Source: Molanna angustata (Eukaryota > Arthropoda > Insecta > Trichoptera > Molannidae). Taken from it: a stretch of DNA of 64,000 nt. The position numbers were made by a program, and so were the translations under genes. Shown one piece after another: positions 33,201-35,842 of the stretch. Location of the stretch: contig OY754981.1 in NCBI GenBank assembly GCA_963576475.1, forward strand, positions 29,364,132-29,428,131, in the 5' to 3' direction. The first letter of the stretch is position 1, and each line of letters starts with the position of its first letter. Below the pieces are notes generated by a model. That model worked only from the letters and a program-made list of their open reading frames with translations. It was not told the origin of the DNA and ran no database searches.

Positions 33201-35623
33201 AAATAGAAATGAATTGAAATAGAATGACAATGCACCTTGTATAACGTTAATTGAGCACTTCGTGATGCATGAAGAGTAGACATATATCTTAGATTTGAAT
33301 ATTCCCTATTTGTTTCGAAATTAATAGAAAATATGTTTGGTATATCCCTACTATATTATTCCCTACAATATATTTTCTCTGCATGCTTTTGATTCTTTAT
33401 TCTTGTAGTGTAGTAATTTAACAATGTTTTGTAATATGACATACATAACCTCAATACATGGTTTTCTGTATTTTATTAGATAAAAAAAAACATGACGACA
33501 AATAGTGCTAGAATATTCACAACTTTAATTTTAGCGTACTCTAACTTTATTGAATCTTTTCCATTTTATGCTAGGTATTATTTTTTTCATATTGACATGT
33601 AGTATTTTCCAACTTTGTGTTTTTCTTTTAATATAAACATGTTTAGTTTTATTTGGTTTTGTTATGTACATGTTTATTGGTAGTTATATATGTGAGAAGT
33701 CATCTCAAAGGCGCTTCATATTAGTTTTACATGTTAGTTAAAGCTTGAAATCTAAGTTATTGATATTAAATTAAATTAATAGTTAACAGATAAAAGCGAT
33801 GTATAAACAATAGCATATTCTATTTAATTGCCATGAAACAATAGCATATTCTATTTAATTGCCATGAAACAATAGCATATTCTATTTAATTGCCATGAAA
33901 CGTTGAGAAATAGAGCAGGATGTCACGAAGCAGTCAATTACAATGTTATCAAGTTTGTTTCATTACATTCAAATTTGGGAGCTGTGTTATTGTGTGAAAT
34001 ATTAAACAGGGGGGCAAGTCTGGTTCAATCGGTGAAATCAAAACCCTCCTTAATGGATTACCCATATAATGGATATAATTATTATATGGAGTTCTACAAT
34101 ATCTTTATATGTCATAGAACTCTATATGATAATTATATCCATGATATGGGTAATCACGAGGGTTTTGATTTTGCCGGTTGAACCAGACTTGCCCCTCAGG
34201 TGTGTCTTAAGTTGTTTTTTAAACATGTTGTTTATATTGTTTATTTGTCTAAGTTGGTATTGACGTTTATTCCATGAAGATGAACCAGCAACAGCGAATG
34301 CACTCTGTTGACTTTGTTTATTTTACCGAATGCTGAGCTTATTTACATATTTTAATAGTTATTTACATTTTTATATTTTTATTTATTAATATTATGAATG
34401 TATTAATAGTTTTGTGGTATAAGAGAGGAAATATGTTCTTTTTGATATCTGTAGTAGAAATTGTTCAACAATTATTTATTTTACAATAATTTTGTTTTTA
34501 TTATTTACATTATATCCTCAATAACATATTTATTAATACATACATATTGCTTGTTAACATTTTATTTGTAAGCTGTTTTTATCTATGCACGCTCAGGTAT
34601 TCATCTTTTTGAGACTACGTAGTCAACGTAGTAGAAGTGATTTGCATGTTAATAATTTTATAATTAAATAAAAAAGAAATAGATAATATTATATTAATAT
34701 TTGCCTTTGCCTTGGTTGTTGTTATTTTCTGTTGGATGGATTTTTAAGGGCTGTTATGTACATGATGACTTGTCTCTTGCTGCATTGCAAAAATGATCTA
34801 TTTTTTTAATGCAAAAATATCTAACTATGTAAAAAGTTTACTGAATAATTGGCATGAAAATTCTTATGGGGAAAATTCTAGATCAATCCTTTTTCTTCGA
34901 TTTCCCTTGTCAATCCCAACTATAAATTCAAACAATCATTATTTTTTATTTGAAGTATCTTTACTCATTCAAAGTTGATAAATTCCATAGATAATGGTGT
35001 ATGGGAATTTATCAACTTCAAAATATTCTTCTATCATAAAAGGATTTTGCACTTTTGTTAATAAAATGCGATAAATTTCATATAAACACAACATTCTTCT
35101 TTTTCTTTTTGTGCCATGTCAGTTCCCCCCGATATCAGCCACCACTCTGGCATAGGCATCTCTGTCTTGAGCTATCCGGAACAGCTCTTCCACTCTATGG
35201 ACTCCAGTCCATTCACTGATGTTTCTTAGGCAAGACTTCTGCCTCCTACCCACAATAAAACATTCAGTGATGGTTACTTTAAAAATATGTATCAAAACTC
35301 TGTGATGATTTTGAAAAATTAGTTTATTTTTTATTTTATAATGTACATTATCTTTTGCATTTGTAACAATTTTAAACGGTTATAATTTTGTAACATTAGG
35401 TGAGGCTCTACTGTCGCCGTTGGTGATGTGTGGACCCCAGGGGTTGGGTTTTGCCCGACCAGTGACTCTCCGACTGCCCCACTGTGCTAACACCCTCCCA
35501 TCATTGGGGCTGACTCTCAACGCCACAGATACGGAGCCCAGTGCGCAGCCTTCGTGGGATAACATATTGTTGCCGGCTACCACCACTCTCAATACTGTGG
35601 CAGTCAAGGTCGATCACTTTTAA
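1..35623 (+). CDS. pyd: polychaetoid / ZO-1 (tight junction protein) scaffold gene, 3' part, 22 main coding exons
   Basis: MAGUK scaffold of septate/adherens junctions that links junction membrane proteins to actin. Main exons: 1-207, 585-809, 1250-1313, 1939-2089, 3143-3275, 3887-4027, 5176-5354, 5969-6140, 6549-6768, 7285-7465, 11982-12212, 14070-14238, 14374-14483, 15379-15558, 16086-16219, 17894-18190, 21282-21474, 22197-22361, 26609-26711, 29002-29077, 30344-33198, 35400-35623. All junctions are GT-AG with matching phases, and the sum is exactly 2,136 codons including the stop. Domain order is the end of PDZ2, PDZ3, SH3, GUK-like, a long disordered region and ZU5, as in ZO-1 proteins. 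The 5' part (PDZ1 and the start of PDZ2) lies before the window. The exon 30344-33198 cannot be skipped in frame between its neighbours. Exon 9440-10114 is listed separately. Identification rests on domain order and motifs recalled from the ZO family. Individual splice sites are inferred. Confidence 0.97.
258..352. repeat. 21-bp tandem repeat in first intron
   Basis: Four full copies of a 21-bp unit (CAGTTGGCTCGGTTCTATTC plus C) run from 262 to 345, followed by a partial copy. The array lies 50 bp after the exon donor. Copies are essentially identical, so the expansion is recent. The rest of the 208-584 intron is T-rich and holds nothing else recognisable. Confidence 0.95.
585..809 (+). CDS. 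pyd: pyd exon: Gly/Pro-rich PDZ2-PDZ3 linker
   Basis: Acceptor tttcag at 584, donor gttaga at 810, phase 1 at both ends. It encodes a linker with a run of glycines, then proline-rich and histidine-rich stretches ([24 protein letters not shown]). Low complexity and high GC set it apart from the AT-rich intron. Such linkers between PDZ2 and PDZ3 are unstructured in ZO proteins, and the PxxP stretches could bind SH3 domains (inference). Confidence 0.9.
895..1015. repeat. two-copy direct tandem repeat of ~57 bp
   Basis: The segment beginning TTATCACACTCTGTAGCAGC is repeated immediately downstream with one or two changes (about 899-955 and 956-1012). It lies in the intron between two linker exons. 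Confidence 0.9.
1017..1110 (+). repeat. short interspersed repeat, family C
   Basis: Shares GTGTGGGGTAACTAGCAA, TACCTTAAAAAGGAAC and TGTATGCCCAC with copies at 2255-2350 (-), 11330-11405 (+), 20738-20862 (+), 44322-44405 (+) and 45335-45470 (-). The copies differ by many substitutions, so this is an old dispersed SINE-like family. Its exact ends are uncertain. Confidence 0.65.
1250..1313 (+). CDS. pyd: pyd exon: short linker exon before PDZ3
   Basis: A 64-bp exon between acceptor ttatttcag and donor gtaagt. It reads [22 protein letters not shown] across its junctions. The length is not a multiple of three, so skipping it alone would break the frame. Confidence 0.85.
1644..1820 (+). pseudogene. 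LINE (non-LTR retrotransposon) C-terminal relic
   Basis: From 1695 one frame reads [20 protein letters not shown], then [17 protein letters not shown], to a stop at 1818-1820. G-R-P-x-x-R-W-x-D-D-I and A-Q-D-R-x-x-W-K are hallmarks of the reverse transcriptase C-terminus in insect non-LTR elements. Upstream the frame is broken. It is a 5'-truncated relic in a pyd intron. Confidence 0.75.
1939..2089 (+). CDS. pyd: pyd exon: N-terminal part of PDZ3
   Basis: Acceptor tcttctag, donor gtaatt. The exon encodes the PDZ carboxylate-binding strand region [20 protein letters not shown] and then [19 protein letters not shown]. The G-L-R-L loop replaces the canonical GLGF, as in other ZO PDZ3 domains. 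In ZO proteins PDZ3 binds JAM-type partners and packs with SH3-GUK. Confidence 0.96.
2255..2350 (-). repeat. short interspersed repeat, family C (minus)
   Basis: Contains TATAAGGCAATGCACACCCG and TTACCCCACATTGTGGGATA, shared with the copy at 45335-45470. On the minus strand it reads as the ACATTGTGGGG family seen at 1017 and 20738. The next 550 bp of intron are AT-rich without recognisable features. Confidence 0.65.
2936..3058. mobile_element. ~123-bp palindromic MITE
   Basis: The ends are imperfect inverted repeats: TAGGCCCGAATTTATAAAAC on the left and, read in reverse, TAAGGGCGGTATTTATAAAC on the right. There is no coding capacity, and no clear target duplication was identified. Confidence 0.55.
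3143..3275 (+). CDS. pyd: pyd exon: C-terminal part of PDZ3
   Basis: Acceptor ctattttag, donor gtaata, phase 0 to phase 1. [20 protein letters not shown] followed by [10 protein letters not shown] is the end of PDZ3, with its alpha-B helix [20 protein letters not shown] then leads into SH3. Confidence 0.95.
3887..4027 (+). CDS. pyd: pyd exon: SH3 domain core
   Basis: Encodes [37 protein letters not shown] and GAWQVFRIG. This is the MAGUK SH3 with the ZO-type VxDTLxNG and GxWxxxRIG signatures. Spliced ZO SH3 domains pair with GUK as one module. The intron to 5175 (1.15 kb) carries a LINE relic. Confidence 0.96.
4518..5030 (-). pseudogene. Jockey/CR1-like LINE reverse transcriptase C-terminal fragment
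   Basis: The minus strand encodes [32 protein letters not shown] and, in a shifted frame (4685-4876), [14 protein letters not shown]. These are the conserved tail of Jockey/CR1-type reverse transcriptases (xLExRRxxxxLxxFYRyyhGxCSxEL ... tarLWNxLP). A frameshift near 4800 and the missing 5' part show it is dead. It sits antisense in the pyd intron between SH3 and the next exon. Confidence 0.85.
5176..5354 (+). CDS. pyd: pyd exon: SH3-GUK hinge with basic Ser/Arg region
   Basis: Acceptor ggtttcag, donor gtataa, phase 1 to 0. It encodes [20 protein letters not shown], the ZO sequence after SH3, and then [20 protein letters not shown], a basic serine-rich hinge (the U5-like region). The [12 protein letters not shown] stretch offers several basophilic kinase sites (inference). 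Confidence 0.95.
5969..6140 (+). CDS. pyd: pyd exon: GUK-like domain, first part
   Basis: Acceptor ttttttacag, donor gtaagt. It encodes [20 protein letters not shown] followed by [20 protein letters not shown]. The Walker-type P-loop of active guanylate kinases is replaced by [12 protein letters not shown], as in ZO proteins, so it is expected to be a protein-binding pseudo-kinase. Confidence 0.97.
6549..6768 (+). CDS. pyd: pyd exon: GUK-like domain, middle part
   Basis: Acceptor ttttgcag, donor gtaagt, ending in phase 2. It encodes [40 protein letters not shown] and [20 protein letters not shown]. The [14 protein letters not shown] signature is diagnostic for ZO-family GUK domains. Confidence 0.97.
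6861..7020 (+). repeat. SINE-like repeat (family B) with LINE-type tail
   Basis: Has a Pol III B-box-like GGTTCGATTTCC near 6886, then TTGCTTCTCTGGGCTGGAAA, and a tail hairpin GGAAGAAATTGC...GCAATAAAC. The copy at 52290-52455 shares all three parts. No target duplication was resolved. Confidence 0.65.
7285..7465 (+). CDS. pyd: pyd exon: GUK-like domain, C-terminal part
   Basis: Acceptor ctcctcag, donor gtcagt, ends phase 0. [20 protein letters not shown] and [19 protein letters not shown] form the last helices of the GUK fold, with WISETK at the exon end. The next exon can be either 9440 or 11982, since both accept phase 0. Confidence 0.96.
7466..9439 (+). other. intron, 1.97 kb
   Basis: AT-rich intron DNA. 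A moderately GC-rich block at about 7845-8040 resembles dispersed repeats near 35105-35262 and 40072-40170 in style, but it was not classified. A Penelope-type hairpin relic lies at 9120-9240. The remainder shows nothing coding. Confidence 0.7.
9120..9240 (+). mobile_element. Penelope-like element terminal relic with hairpin motif
   Basis: CTGAAGATGGACGAAAAGTC begins at 9138 and is followed by CGAAAACGTT. The GGAC/GTCC stem with loop GAAAA, a GAAGATG before it and a GAAAACG after it matches the layout of motifs at 53445, 53701 and 58396. It is probably a solo fragment of a Penelope-like terminal repeat. Confidence 0.5.
9440..10114 (+). CDS. pyd: pyd alternative exon (terminal or cassette), Pro/Tyr-rich, ending EEYLGYV
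   Basis: Acceptor tggttctag at 9439, phase 0, so it follows exon 7285-7465 in frame. It encodes about 224 residues: [19 protein letters not shown] at the start, many aromatic-rich stretches ([28 protein letters not shown]), a Cys cluster CGVKGCACS, an acidic Ser-rich tail, and then EEYLGYV and a TGA stop at 10112. Codon-like GC (about 50%) contrasts with the flanks. A strong donor-like GTGAGT at 10111 overlaps the stop, so the exon could also be internal, ending at 10110 in phase 2. AATAAA at 10278 supports a terminal exon. Its sequence was not recognised outside pyd. Confidence 0.8.
   Translation, partial: RFEMVSDIYFPPPPLAPAPVDPSTNYPSRYPYPYFSRMNPAFSYPLQYRTKGVRYNANPLYRPQRSSAPYYYNQTHNPGFYYNNHRFDLNNRLSQLFTESNIYKAQPYRPHSVMESPVAQMYGRIPRRPSSVMPFVSDGELPKNGCGVKGCACSMSKTARNSSPPEPAINEPPDEKDDCEQSDNQSESSGSDTLNNPEPKNESNSQTNLSQSGGPVIEEYLGYV
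10278..10283 (+). promoter_or_regulatory. candidate polyadenylation signal for the short pyd isoform
   Basis: AATAAA lies 164 bases after the stop of the 9440-10114 exon. The hexamer is common in AT-rich DNA, so the support is positional only. Confidence 0.35.
11137..11258. mobile_element. small MITE with TAAGGCTG-type inverted ends
   Basis: The left end TAAGGCTGAGTTGTTTCAAC and right end GAAACACAGCCTAAGA are inverted repeats. A related copy with ends TAGTCTGAGTTG and GAAACACAGCCTTAGA is at 40181-40373, with shared internal stretches such as TAGTATAGTTAA and GAACAATTT. Non-coding. Confidence 0.65.
11330..11405 (+). repeat. short interspersed repeat, family C (fragment)
   Basis: CATTACTTTATAAAAGAAGC, a CATTCGTATATCCCTACACA segment and TACCTAAAAAGGTAAGATTC match the 3' half of the family copies at 20738-20862 and 1017-1110. 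Confidence 0.5.
11520..11675. repeat. two-copy tandem repeat, ~78 bp
   Basis: TGTACATAATGTGGCGGACT and the following 58 bases are repeated directly with two substitutions. Intronic and non-coding. Confidence 0.92.
11982..12212 (+). CDS. pyd: pyd exon: post-GUK acidic/Ser region
   Basis: Reads [54 protein letters not shown] and ends PPPPPYT at donor gttagt. SDDFLFPM and RxSSDPSxAT resemble the segment that follows GUK in fly Pyd as recalled. Start chosen at acceptor AG 11980-11981 (ccgacag), which gives phase 0 from exon 7285-7465. A second AG two bases on (11982-11983) would suit phase 2 from donor 10110. The polypyrimidine tract is weak and lies about 50 bp upstream, so the exon could start elsewhere. 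Confidence 0.88.
12213..14069 (+). other. intron, 1.86 kb
   Basis: AT-rich and without coding signal. Around 12418-12500 there is a degenerate segment resembling the TAAGGCTG MITE family. Nothing else was recognised. Confidence 0.7.
14070..14238 (+). CDS. pyd: pyd exon: [10 protein letters not shown] region
   Basis: Acceptor aacttcag, donor gttagt, phase 0 to 1. Encodes [20 protein letters not shown] and [20 protein letters not shown], part of the disordered Pro/Ser-rich region. The +1 frame is open but is a shadow. Frame choice is fixed by phase continuity on both sides. Confidence 0.93.
14374..14483 (+). CDS. pyd: pyd exon: ELPPRIDR proline-rich segment
   Basis: Acceptor attcgtttag, donor gtacta. 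Encodes [17 protein letters not shown] then [28 protein letters not shown] fits SH3-ligand style sequences and resembles a conserved segment of insect Pyd (recalled). Ends in phase 0. Confidence 0.93.
14484..15378 (+). other. intron with tandem repeat
   Basis: Contains a 73-bp tandem repeat (15113-15331) and a fragment near 14670-14700 resembling the repeat family at 43138 and 45983. Otherwise AT-rich sequence. Confidence 0.7.
15113..15331. repeat. 73-bp tandem repeat, three copies
   Basis: Copies begin AAATGTTTCACRATTTG at 15113, 15186 and 15259. They include TAATAAAATAGCAAGCAAC and end ACCGTAGAATACTATA. The last two are nearly identical. It ends 47 bp before the next pyd exon. Confidence 0.95.
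15379..15558 (+). CDS. pyd: pyd exon: [15 protein letters not shown] region
   Basis: Acceptor tgtttcag, donor gtgagt, exactly 60 codons and phase 0 at both ends, so it could be skipped without frameshift. Encodes [20 protein letters not shown] and [16 protein letters not shown]. Confidence 0.93.
15849..15992. mobile_element. palindromic MITE, ~144 bp
   Basis: Long inverted repeat. The left arm AAAGTTAAGGTAAGTATGTT and TAGCTTGGCTCGCATAGCTG faces the right arm CAGCTATGCGAGCTAAGCTA and CTAACTTACCTTAACTTT. The arms have about 40 bp of near-complementarity. Non-coding, intronic. Confidence 0.85.
16086..16219 (+). CDS. pyd: pyd exon: [14 protein letters not shown] region
   Basis: Acceptor cgatttcag, donor gtatgt, ends phase 2. 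Encodes [20 protein letters not shown] and [20 protein letters not shown]. The Tyr/Ser-rich repeats are typical of disordered scaffold tails. Confidence 0.93.
16287..16500 (+). pseudogene. LINE reverse transcriptase C-terminal relic
   Basis: One frame reads [16 protein letters not shown], a stop, and then degenerate RWDPEDQ and (frame-shifted) LTTWMS-type residues. RLRWYGHxMRxP ... RGRPxxTWxxxVKKDL is the usual end of insect non-LTR elements. Several stops and shifts make it an old fragment. Confidence 0.65.
16843..17139 (-). CDS. hypothetical open frame overlapping MITE border
   Basis: 98 codons with mixed, protein-like composition (starts [20 protein letters not shown]; later [19 protein letters not shown]). 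The first ~45 codons lie in the MITE and are partly preserved in the second copy at 24072-24215. The rest lies outside it. It could be a fragment of a gene or transposase acquired by the element, or chance. No family was recognised. Confidence 0.3.
   Translation of the reverse strand: MSIIEDLVTDMSNCTVIWKWIQSPLNINLEFNKLNELRADCNTGPISRKLSTLLTKSQLPQSHSKYLDELNIIKTLASNNCYNESLIDNLNLKKNKKL
17003..17627. mobile_element. ~0.6-kb MITE with GGCCCGGTATTACAG inverted ends (copy 1)
   Basis: The left end TAGGCCCGGTATTACAG mirrors the right end CTGTAATACCGGTCCATA. The copy at 24072-24663 aligns throughout (GTGTGGCGCCACC, GTGACGTATTTGAGGGAAGA, TATCCAACATGG). A minus-strand open frame (16843-17139) crosses the left border. 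An internal duplication of the CCTCTAGTGATAGAACACTG segment is present at 17357-17420. Confidence 0.8.
17685..17800 (+). repeat. dispersed repeat fragment
   Basis: AAGGACTATCCCTAGCATAT plus TGGAGAGC...CTGACAGCAAAA matches the segment at 15640-15700. Two divergent copies in nearby pyd introns. Class unknown. Confidence 0.55.
17894..18190 (+). CDS. pyd: pyd exon: Gly/Gln/Tyr-rich low-complexity region
   Basis: Acceptor tcaatacag, donor gtatca, phase 2 at both ends. Encodes [20 protein letters not shown], then a prion-like run such as [20 protein letters not shown] and [13 protein letters not shown]. Such sequence resembles the condensate-promoting tails of ZO proteins (inference). Confidence 0.94.
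18505..18578 (-). repeat. LINE 3'-tail fragment nested in the piggyBac element
   Basis: ATAAACAAATATATTGGACA, CTGGCGAACTTATTGCCATT and CCAACCAACCAG match (as reverse complement) the tail of the LINE at 27790-28200 and the fragment at 50340-50437. Confidence 0.7.
18651..20423 (-). pseudogene. piggyBac transposase, two-exon, multiply broken
   Basis: The start ATG at 20423 gives [10 protein letters not shown]. It is spliced (donor gtaaat after 20395, acceptor tatttttag before 20099) to [12 protein letters not shown]. Stops follow at about 20058 and 19916. 19903-19394 encodes the DDE_Tnp_1_7-type N-terminal region ([34 protein letters not shown]). A frameshift near 19394-19404 leads to [14 protein letters not shown] (first catalytic Asp), [14 protein letters not shown], then a jump to [17 protein letters not shown] and GMGGVDRCD (last two Asps). 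The stretch that should carry the second catalytic Asp is missing, consistent with an internal deletion. A stop follows DRCD. The Cys-rich C-terminal finger [15 protein letters not shown] remains at 18651-18917. Not functional. Confidence 0.93.
20738..20862 (+). repeat. short interspersed repeat, family C
   Basis: CCCACAATGCGGGGTAACCA, GTGGGTGTGCATTGCATTAT, AATTCCCACACAAATAG and TACCTAAAAAGGCAAC make this one of the fullest copies of the family in the window. Confidence 0.7.
20985..21025. repeat. short perfect inverted repeat
   Basis: GGGTTATCGAAATACG (20979-20994) is mirrored by CGTATTTCGATAACCC (21007-21022) with a 12-base spacer. It is probably the core of a small palindromic element. No function is implied. 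Confidence 0.8.
21282..21474 (+). CDS. pyd: pyd exon: [16 protein letters not shown] region
   Basis: Acceptor gttttgtcag, donor gtaaat, phase 2 to 0. Encodes [20 protein letters not shown] and [20 protein letters not shown], then [34 protein letters not shown] is a strong candidate SH3/WW ligand and resembles conserved insect Pyd sequence. Confidence 0.95.
21598..21743. repeat. two-copy tandem repeat, 72 bp
   Basis: TGACATAATACCTACAACAT through AGAAATTCAGGGCCCTTA occurs twice in direct succession with one substitution. Intronic. Confidence 0.95.
21794..21950 (+). mobile_element. tRNA-derived SINE (family A), 5'-truncated
   Basis: AGAGCGGTTAGCGCACTGGA, GGTCGCGAGTTCGAATTC (B box) and a tail TATGTACTTGTTTCAAGGAC match the fuller copy at 28436-28617. 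The first ~9 bases of the tRNA-like head are missing or diverged. Confidence 0.85.
22197..22361 (+). CDS. pyd: pyd exon: Gly/His/Asn-rich segment
   Basis: Acceptor actttcag, donor gtaatt, exactly 55 codons, phase 0 at both ends, so it can be skipped in frame. Encodes [20 protein letters not shown] and [19 protein letters not shown]. Confidence 0.93.
22725..22922. mobile_element. MITE-like inverted-repeat element, ~200 bp
   Basis: TTATGTCCTATTCTGATTCG at 22729-22748 is mirrored by GACGAATCAGAATTGGACAT at 22894-22913 with a mismatch. No coding. It could be part of a larger element reaching the CRE-like TGACGTCATGG at 23098. Confidence 0.6.
23182..23330 (+). pseudogene. THAP-like zinc-finger relic
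   Basis: The frame from 23190 reads [20 protein letters not shown] then [11 protein letters not shown] and a stop, followed by [14 protein letters not shown]-x-C, a hydrophobic FxFP-like step and a basic stretch are how THAP domains of P-element-type transposases and host THAP proteins begin. The Trp position and the C-terminal CxxH were not found. Weak call. Confidence 0.35.
24072..24663. mobile_element. ~0.6-kb MITE with GGCCCGATATTACAG inverted ends (copy 2)
   Basis: Same family as 17003-17627, with ends TAGGCCCGATATTACAG and CTGTTATACCGGCCCATA. The body aligns with copy 1 end to end at roughly nine bases in ten. The internal CCTCTAGTGATAG duplication is shorter here. Confidence 0.85.
24865..25695. 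repeat. pair of ~200-bp direct repeats
   Basis: 24868-25078 and 25496-25695 both carry GTGACGTC, GCGCTCTGATTG, CATAAAATGGCGGAC, TTTGTATTTTTAT and CATAATTTCAATGATTTTTT. Spacing about 630 bp. They may be terminal repeats of one element or two insertions. The intervening DNA has no coding signal. Confidence 0.75.
25795..26230 (-). mobile_element. 5'-truncated LINE, minus strand
   Basis: The minus strand from 26227 reads [20 protein letters not shown], then [20 protein letters not shown], to a stop at 26099-26101. This is the C-terminus of a Jockey/CR1-like reverse transcriptase (RLWNxL motif). Downstream the tail (25795-25880) carries TTGGTTGGAAGAAATTG and a TGTACATAAAATAAAT-rich end as in the LINE at 27790-28200. 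Confidence 0.8.
26609..26711 (+). CDS. pyd: pyd exon: proline-rich [14 protein letters not shown] segment
   Basis: Acceptor gtttacag, donor gttagt, phase 0 to 1. Encodes [20 protein letters not shown] and [14 protein letters not shown]. It follows a 4.2-kb intron filled with repeats. Confidence 0.93.
26888..27545. mobile_element. hAT-type non-autonomous element, 658 bp, with 8-bp target duplication
   Basis: Terminal inverted repeats TAGAGATGTGCCGACTA and TAGTCGGAACATCACTA are flanked by perfect 8-bp duplications TTATAAAC (26880-26887 and 27546-27553), as hAT transposons produce. Subterminal regions carry many CCGACTAGTCGG-like motifs in both orientations, typical of transposase-binding arrays. 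No open frame. Confidence 0.92.
27775..28200 (+). mobile_element. 5'-truncated LINE 3' end
   Basis: Reads [18 protein letters not shown] then [16 protein letters not shown] and a stop near 27939. The 3'UTR has TTGGTTGGAAGAAATTGC, CTAATGGCAATAAGCCCGCC and ends GTACAAGAAGATGTATAAAT plus (AAATA)n. The GGAAGAAATTGCC/GGCAATAA hairpin is the likely reverse transcriptase recognition tail, shared with other fragments in the window. Confidence 0.85.
28315..28690. mobile_element. palindromic MITE (family D) interrupted by a SINE
   Basis: 28345-28430 (AATCAAAACCCTCATAATTA; CATGGATATAATAATTGTCT; TATGGAGTTCTATAATATCT) and 28618-28680 (TATGGGTAAACATGG; GGTTTTAATTCTGCCGGTTG; CCAGACTTGCCCCC) are the two halves of the element that is uninterrupted at 34013-34197. 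A SINE (28436-28617) sits between them. Confidence 0.88.
28436..28617 (+). mobile_element. tRNA-Thr(AGT)-derived SINE (family A), full-length copy
   Basis: The head GGTCGATGGCAGAGCGGTTA, GCGCGCTGGGCTAGTAATCC and GGTCGCGAGTTCGAATCCTG folds as a tRNA with a 7-base loop CTAGTAA (anticodon AGT). It has A and B boxes but no acceptor match typical of a real gene. A ~90-bp unrelated body and a 17-A tail follow. Confidence 0.92.
29002..29077 (+). CDS. pyd: pyd exon: small 76-bp exon
   Basis: Acceptor tcaatttcag, donor gtagga, phase 1 to 2. Encodes [20 protein letters not shown] then [16 protein letters not shown] is compact and non-repetitive compared with its neighbours, so it may be a conserved docking peptide (inference). 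Confidence 0.9.
29078..30343 (+). other. intron, 1.27 kb
   Basis: AT-rich, with a fair polypyrimidine stretch (gggaattctctctag) at the 3' end. No repeats or open frames of note recognised. Confidence 0.7.
30344..33198 (+). CDS. pyd: pyd giant exon: basic Ser-rich region, PY peptide repeats, start of ZU5
   Basis: 951 codons, acceptor tctctctag, donor gtaaat. Residues about 1-170: Lys/Arg/Ser-rich, with KRQTSF and two RRQNSL motifs. Residues about 215-615: at least 15 imperfect ~17-residue repeats of form (E)-[NS]-P-Y-x-[ST]-[KR]-x-E-[IVM]-[LM]-[RK]-Q-[RK], for example [14 protein letters not shown] and [14 protein letters not shown]. Weaker units ([24 protein letters not shown]) follow to about 775. 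From about 890: [20 protein letters not shown] and [20 protein letters not shown], the first half of ZU5. Length is 2 mod 3, so skipping breaks the frame. Function of the repeats unknown. Confidence 0.96.
33806..33899. repeat. 31-bp tandem repeat, three copies
   Basis: AAACAATAGCATATTCTATT followed by TAATTGCCATG occurs three times head to tail with no differences seen. Confidence 0.95.
34013..34197. mobile_element. palindromic MITE (family D), uninterrupted copy
   Basis: GGGGCAAGTCTGGTTCAATC at the left is mirrored by GGTTGAACCAGACTTGCCCC at the right. The arms of about 80 bp pair almost throughout (AAATCAAAACCCTC/GAGGGTTTTGATTT). Same family as 28315-28690. Confidence 0.92.
35400..35623 (+). 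CDS. pyd: pyd last exon: end of ZU5 and C-terminus VDHF
   Basis: Acceptor aacattag, phase 1. Encodes [49 protein letters not shown] and ends [10 protein letters not shown] before TAA at 35621-35623. ZU5 domains have the CGPxGLxFxxPVxLxLPHC signature, and ZO proteins characteristically end in a (V/I)DHF-type tail. In ZO-1, ZU5 binds signalling proteins and can mask SH3-GUK. Confidence 0.97.
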
Positions 35624-35842
35624 TACAATGGCAGTCAAGGTCGATCACTTTAATATAGTGGCAATCAAGATTGATCACTTTATATTCAGTGGCGGTCAAA
35701 ATCGATCACTTGTAATACAGTGGCAGTCAAGATCAATCACTTCTAATACAGGGGTGGTCAAGGTCAATCACTCTTTGTTCCTATGGTGGACAAGATCAAT
35801 CATTTTTAAAACAGTGGCGGTCAAATTCAGCCATTTTTAATC
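35595..35842 (+). repeat. 30-31-bp tandem repeat made of the terminal pyd codons
   Basis: The last coding stretch GTGGCAGTCAAGGTCGATCA plus CTTTTAATAC recurs about seven more times in the 3'UTR with increasing divergence (units near 35626, 35657, 35688, 35719, 35750, 35782 and 35812). The third and fourth downstream units still read VAVK(I)DHL-stop and VAVKINHF-stop. Confidence 0.95.

Larger units (their letters stand above)
33199..35399 (+). other. last intron, 2.2 kb
   Basis: Holds a 31-bp triple tandem repeat (33806-33899), the palindromic MITE at 34013-34197 and an unclassified repeat at 35105-35262 (TTCCCCCCGATATCAGCCAC). The rest is AT-rich without signal. Confidence 0.7.
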
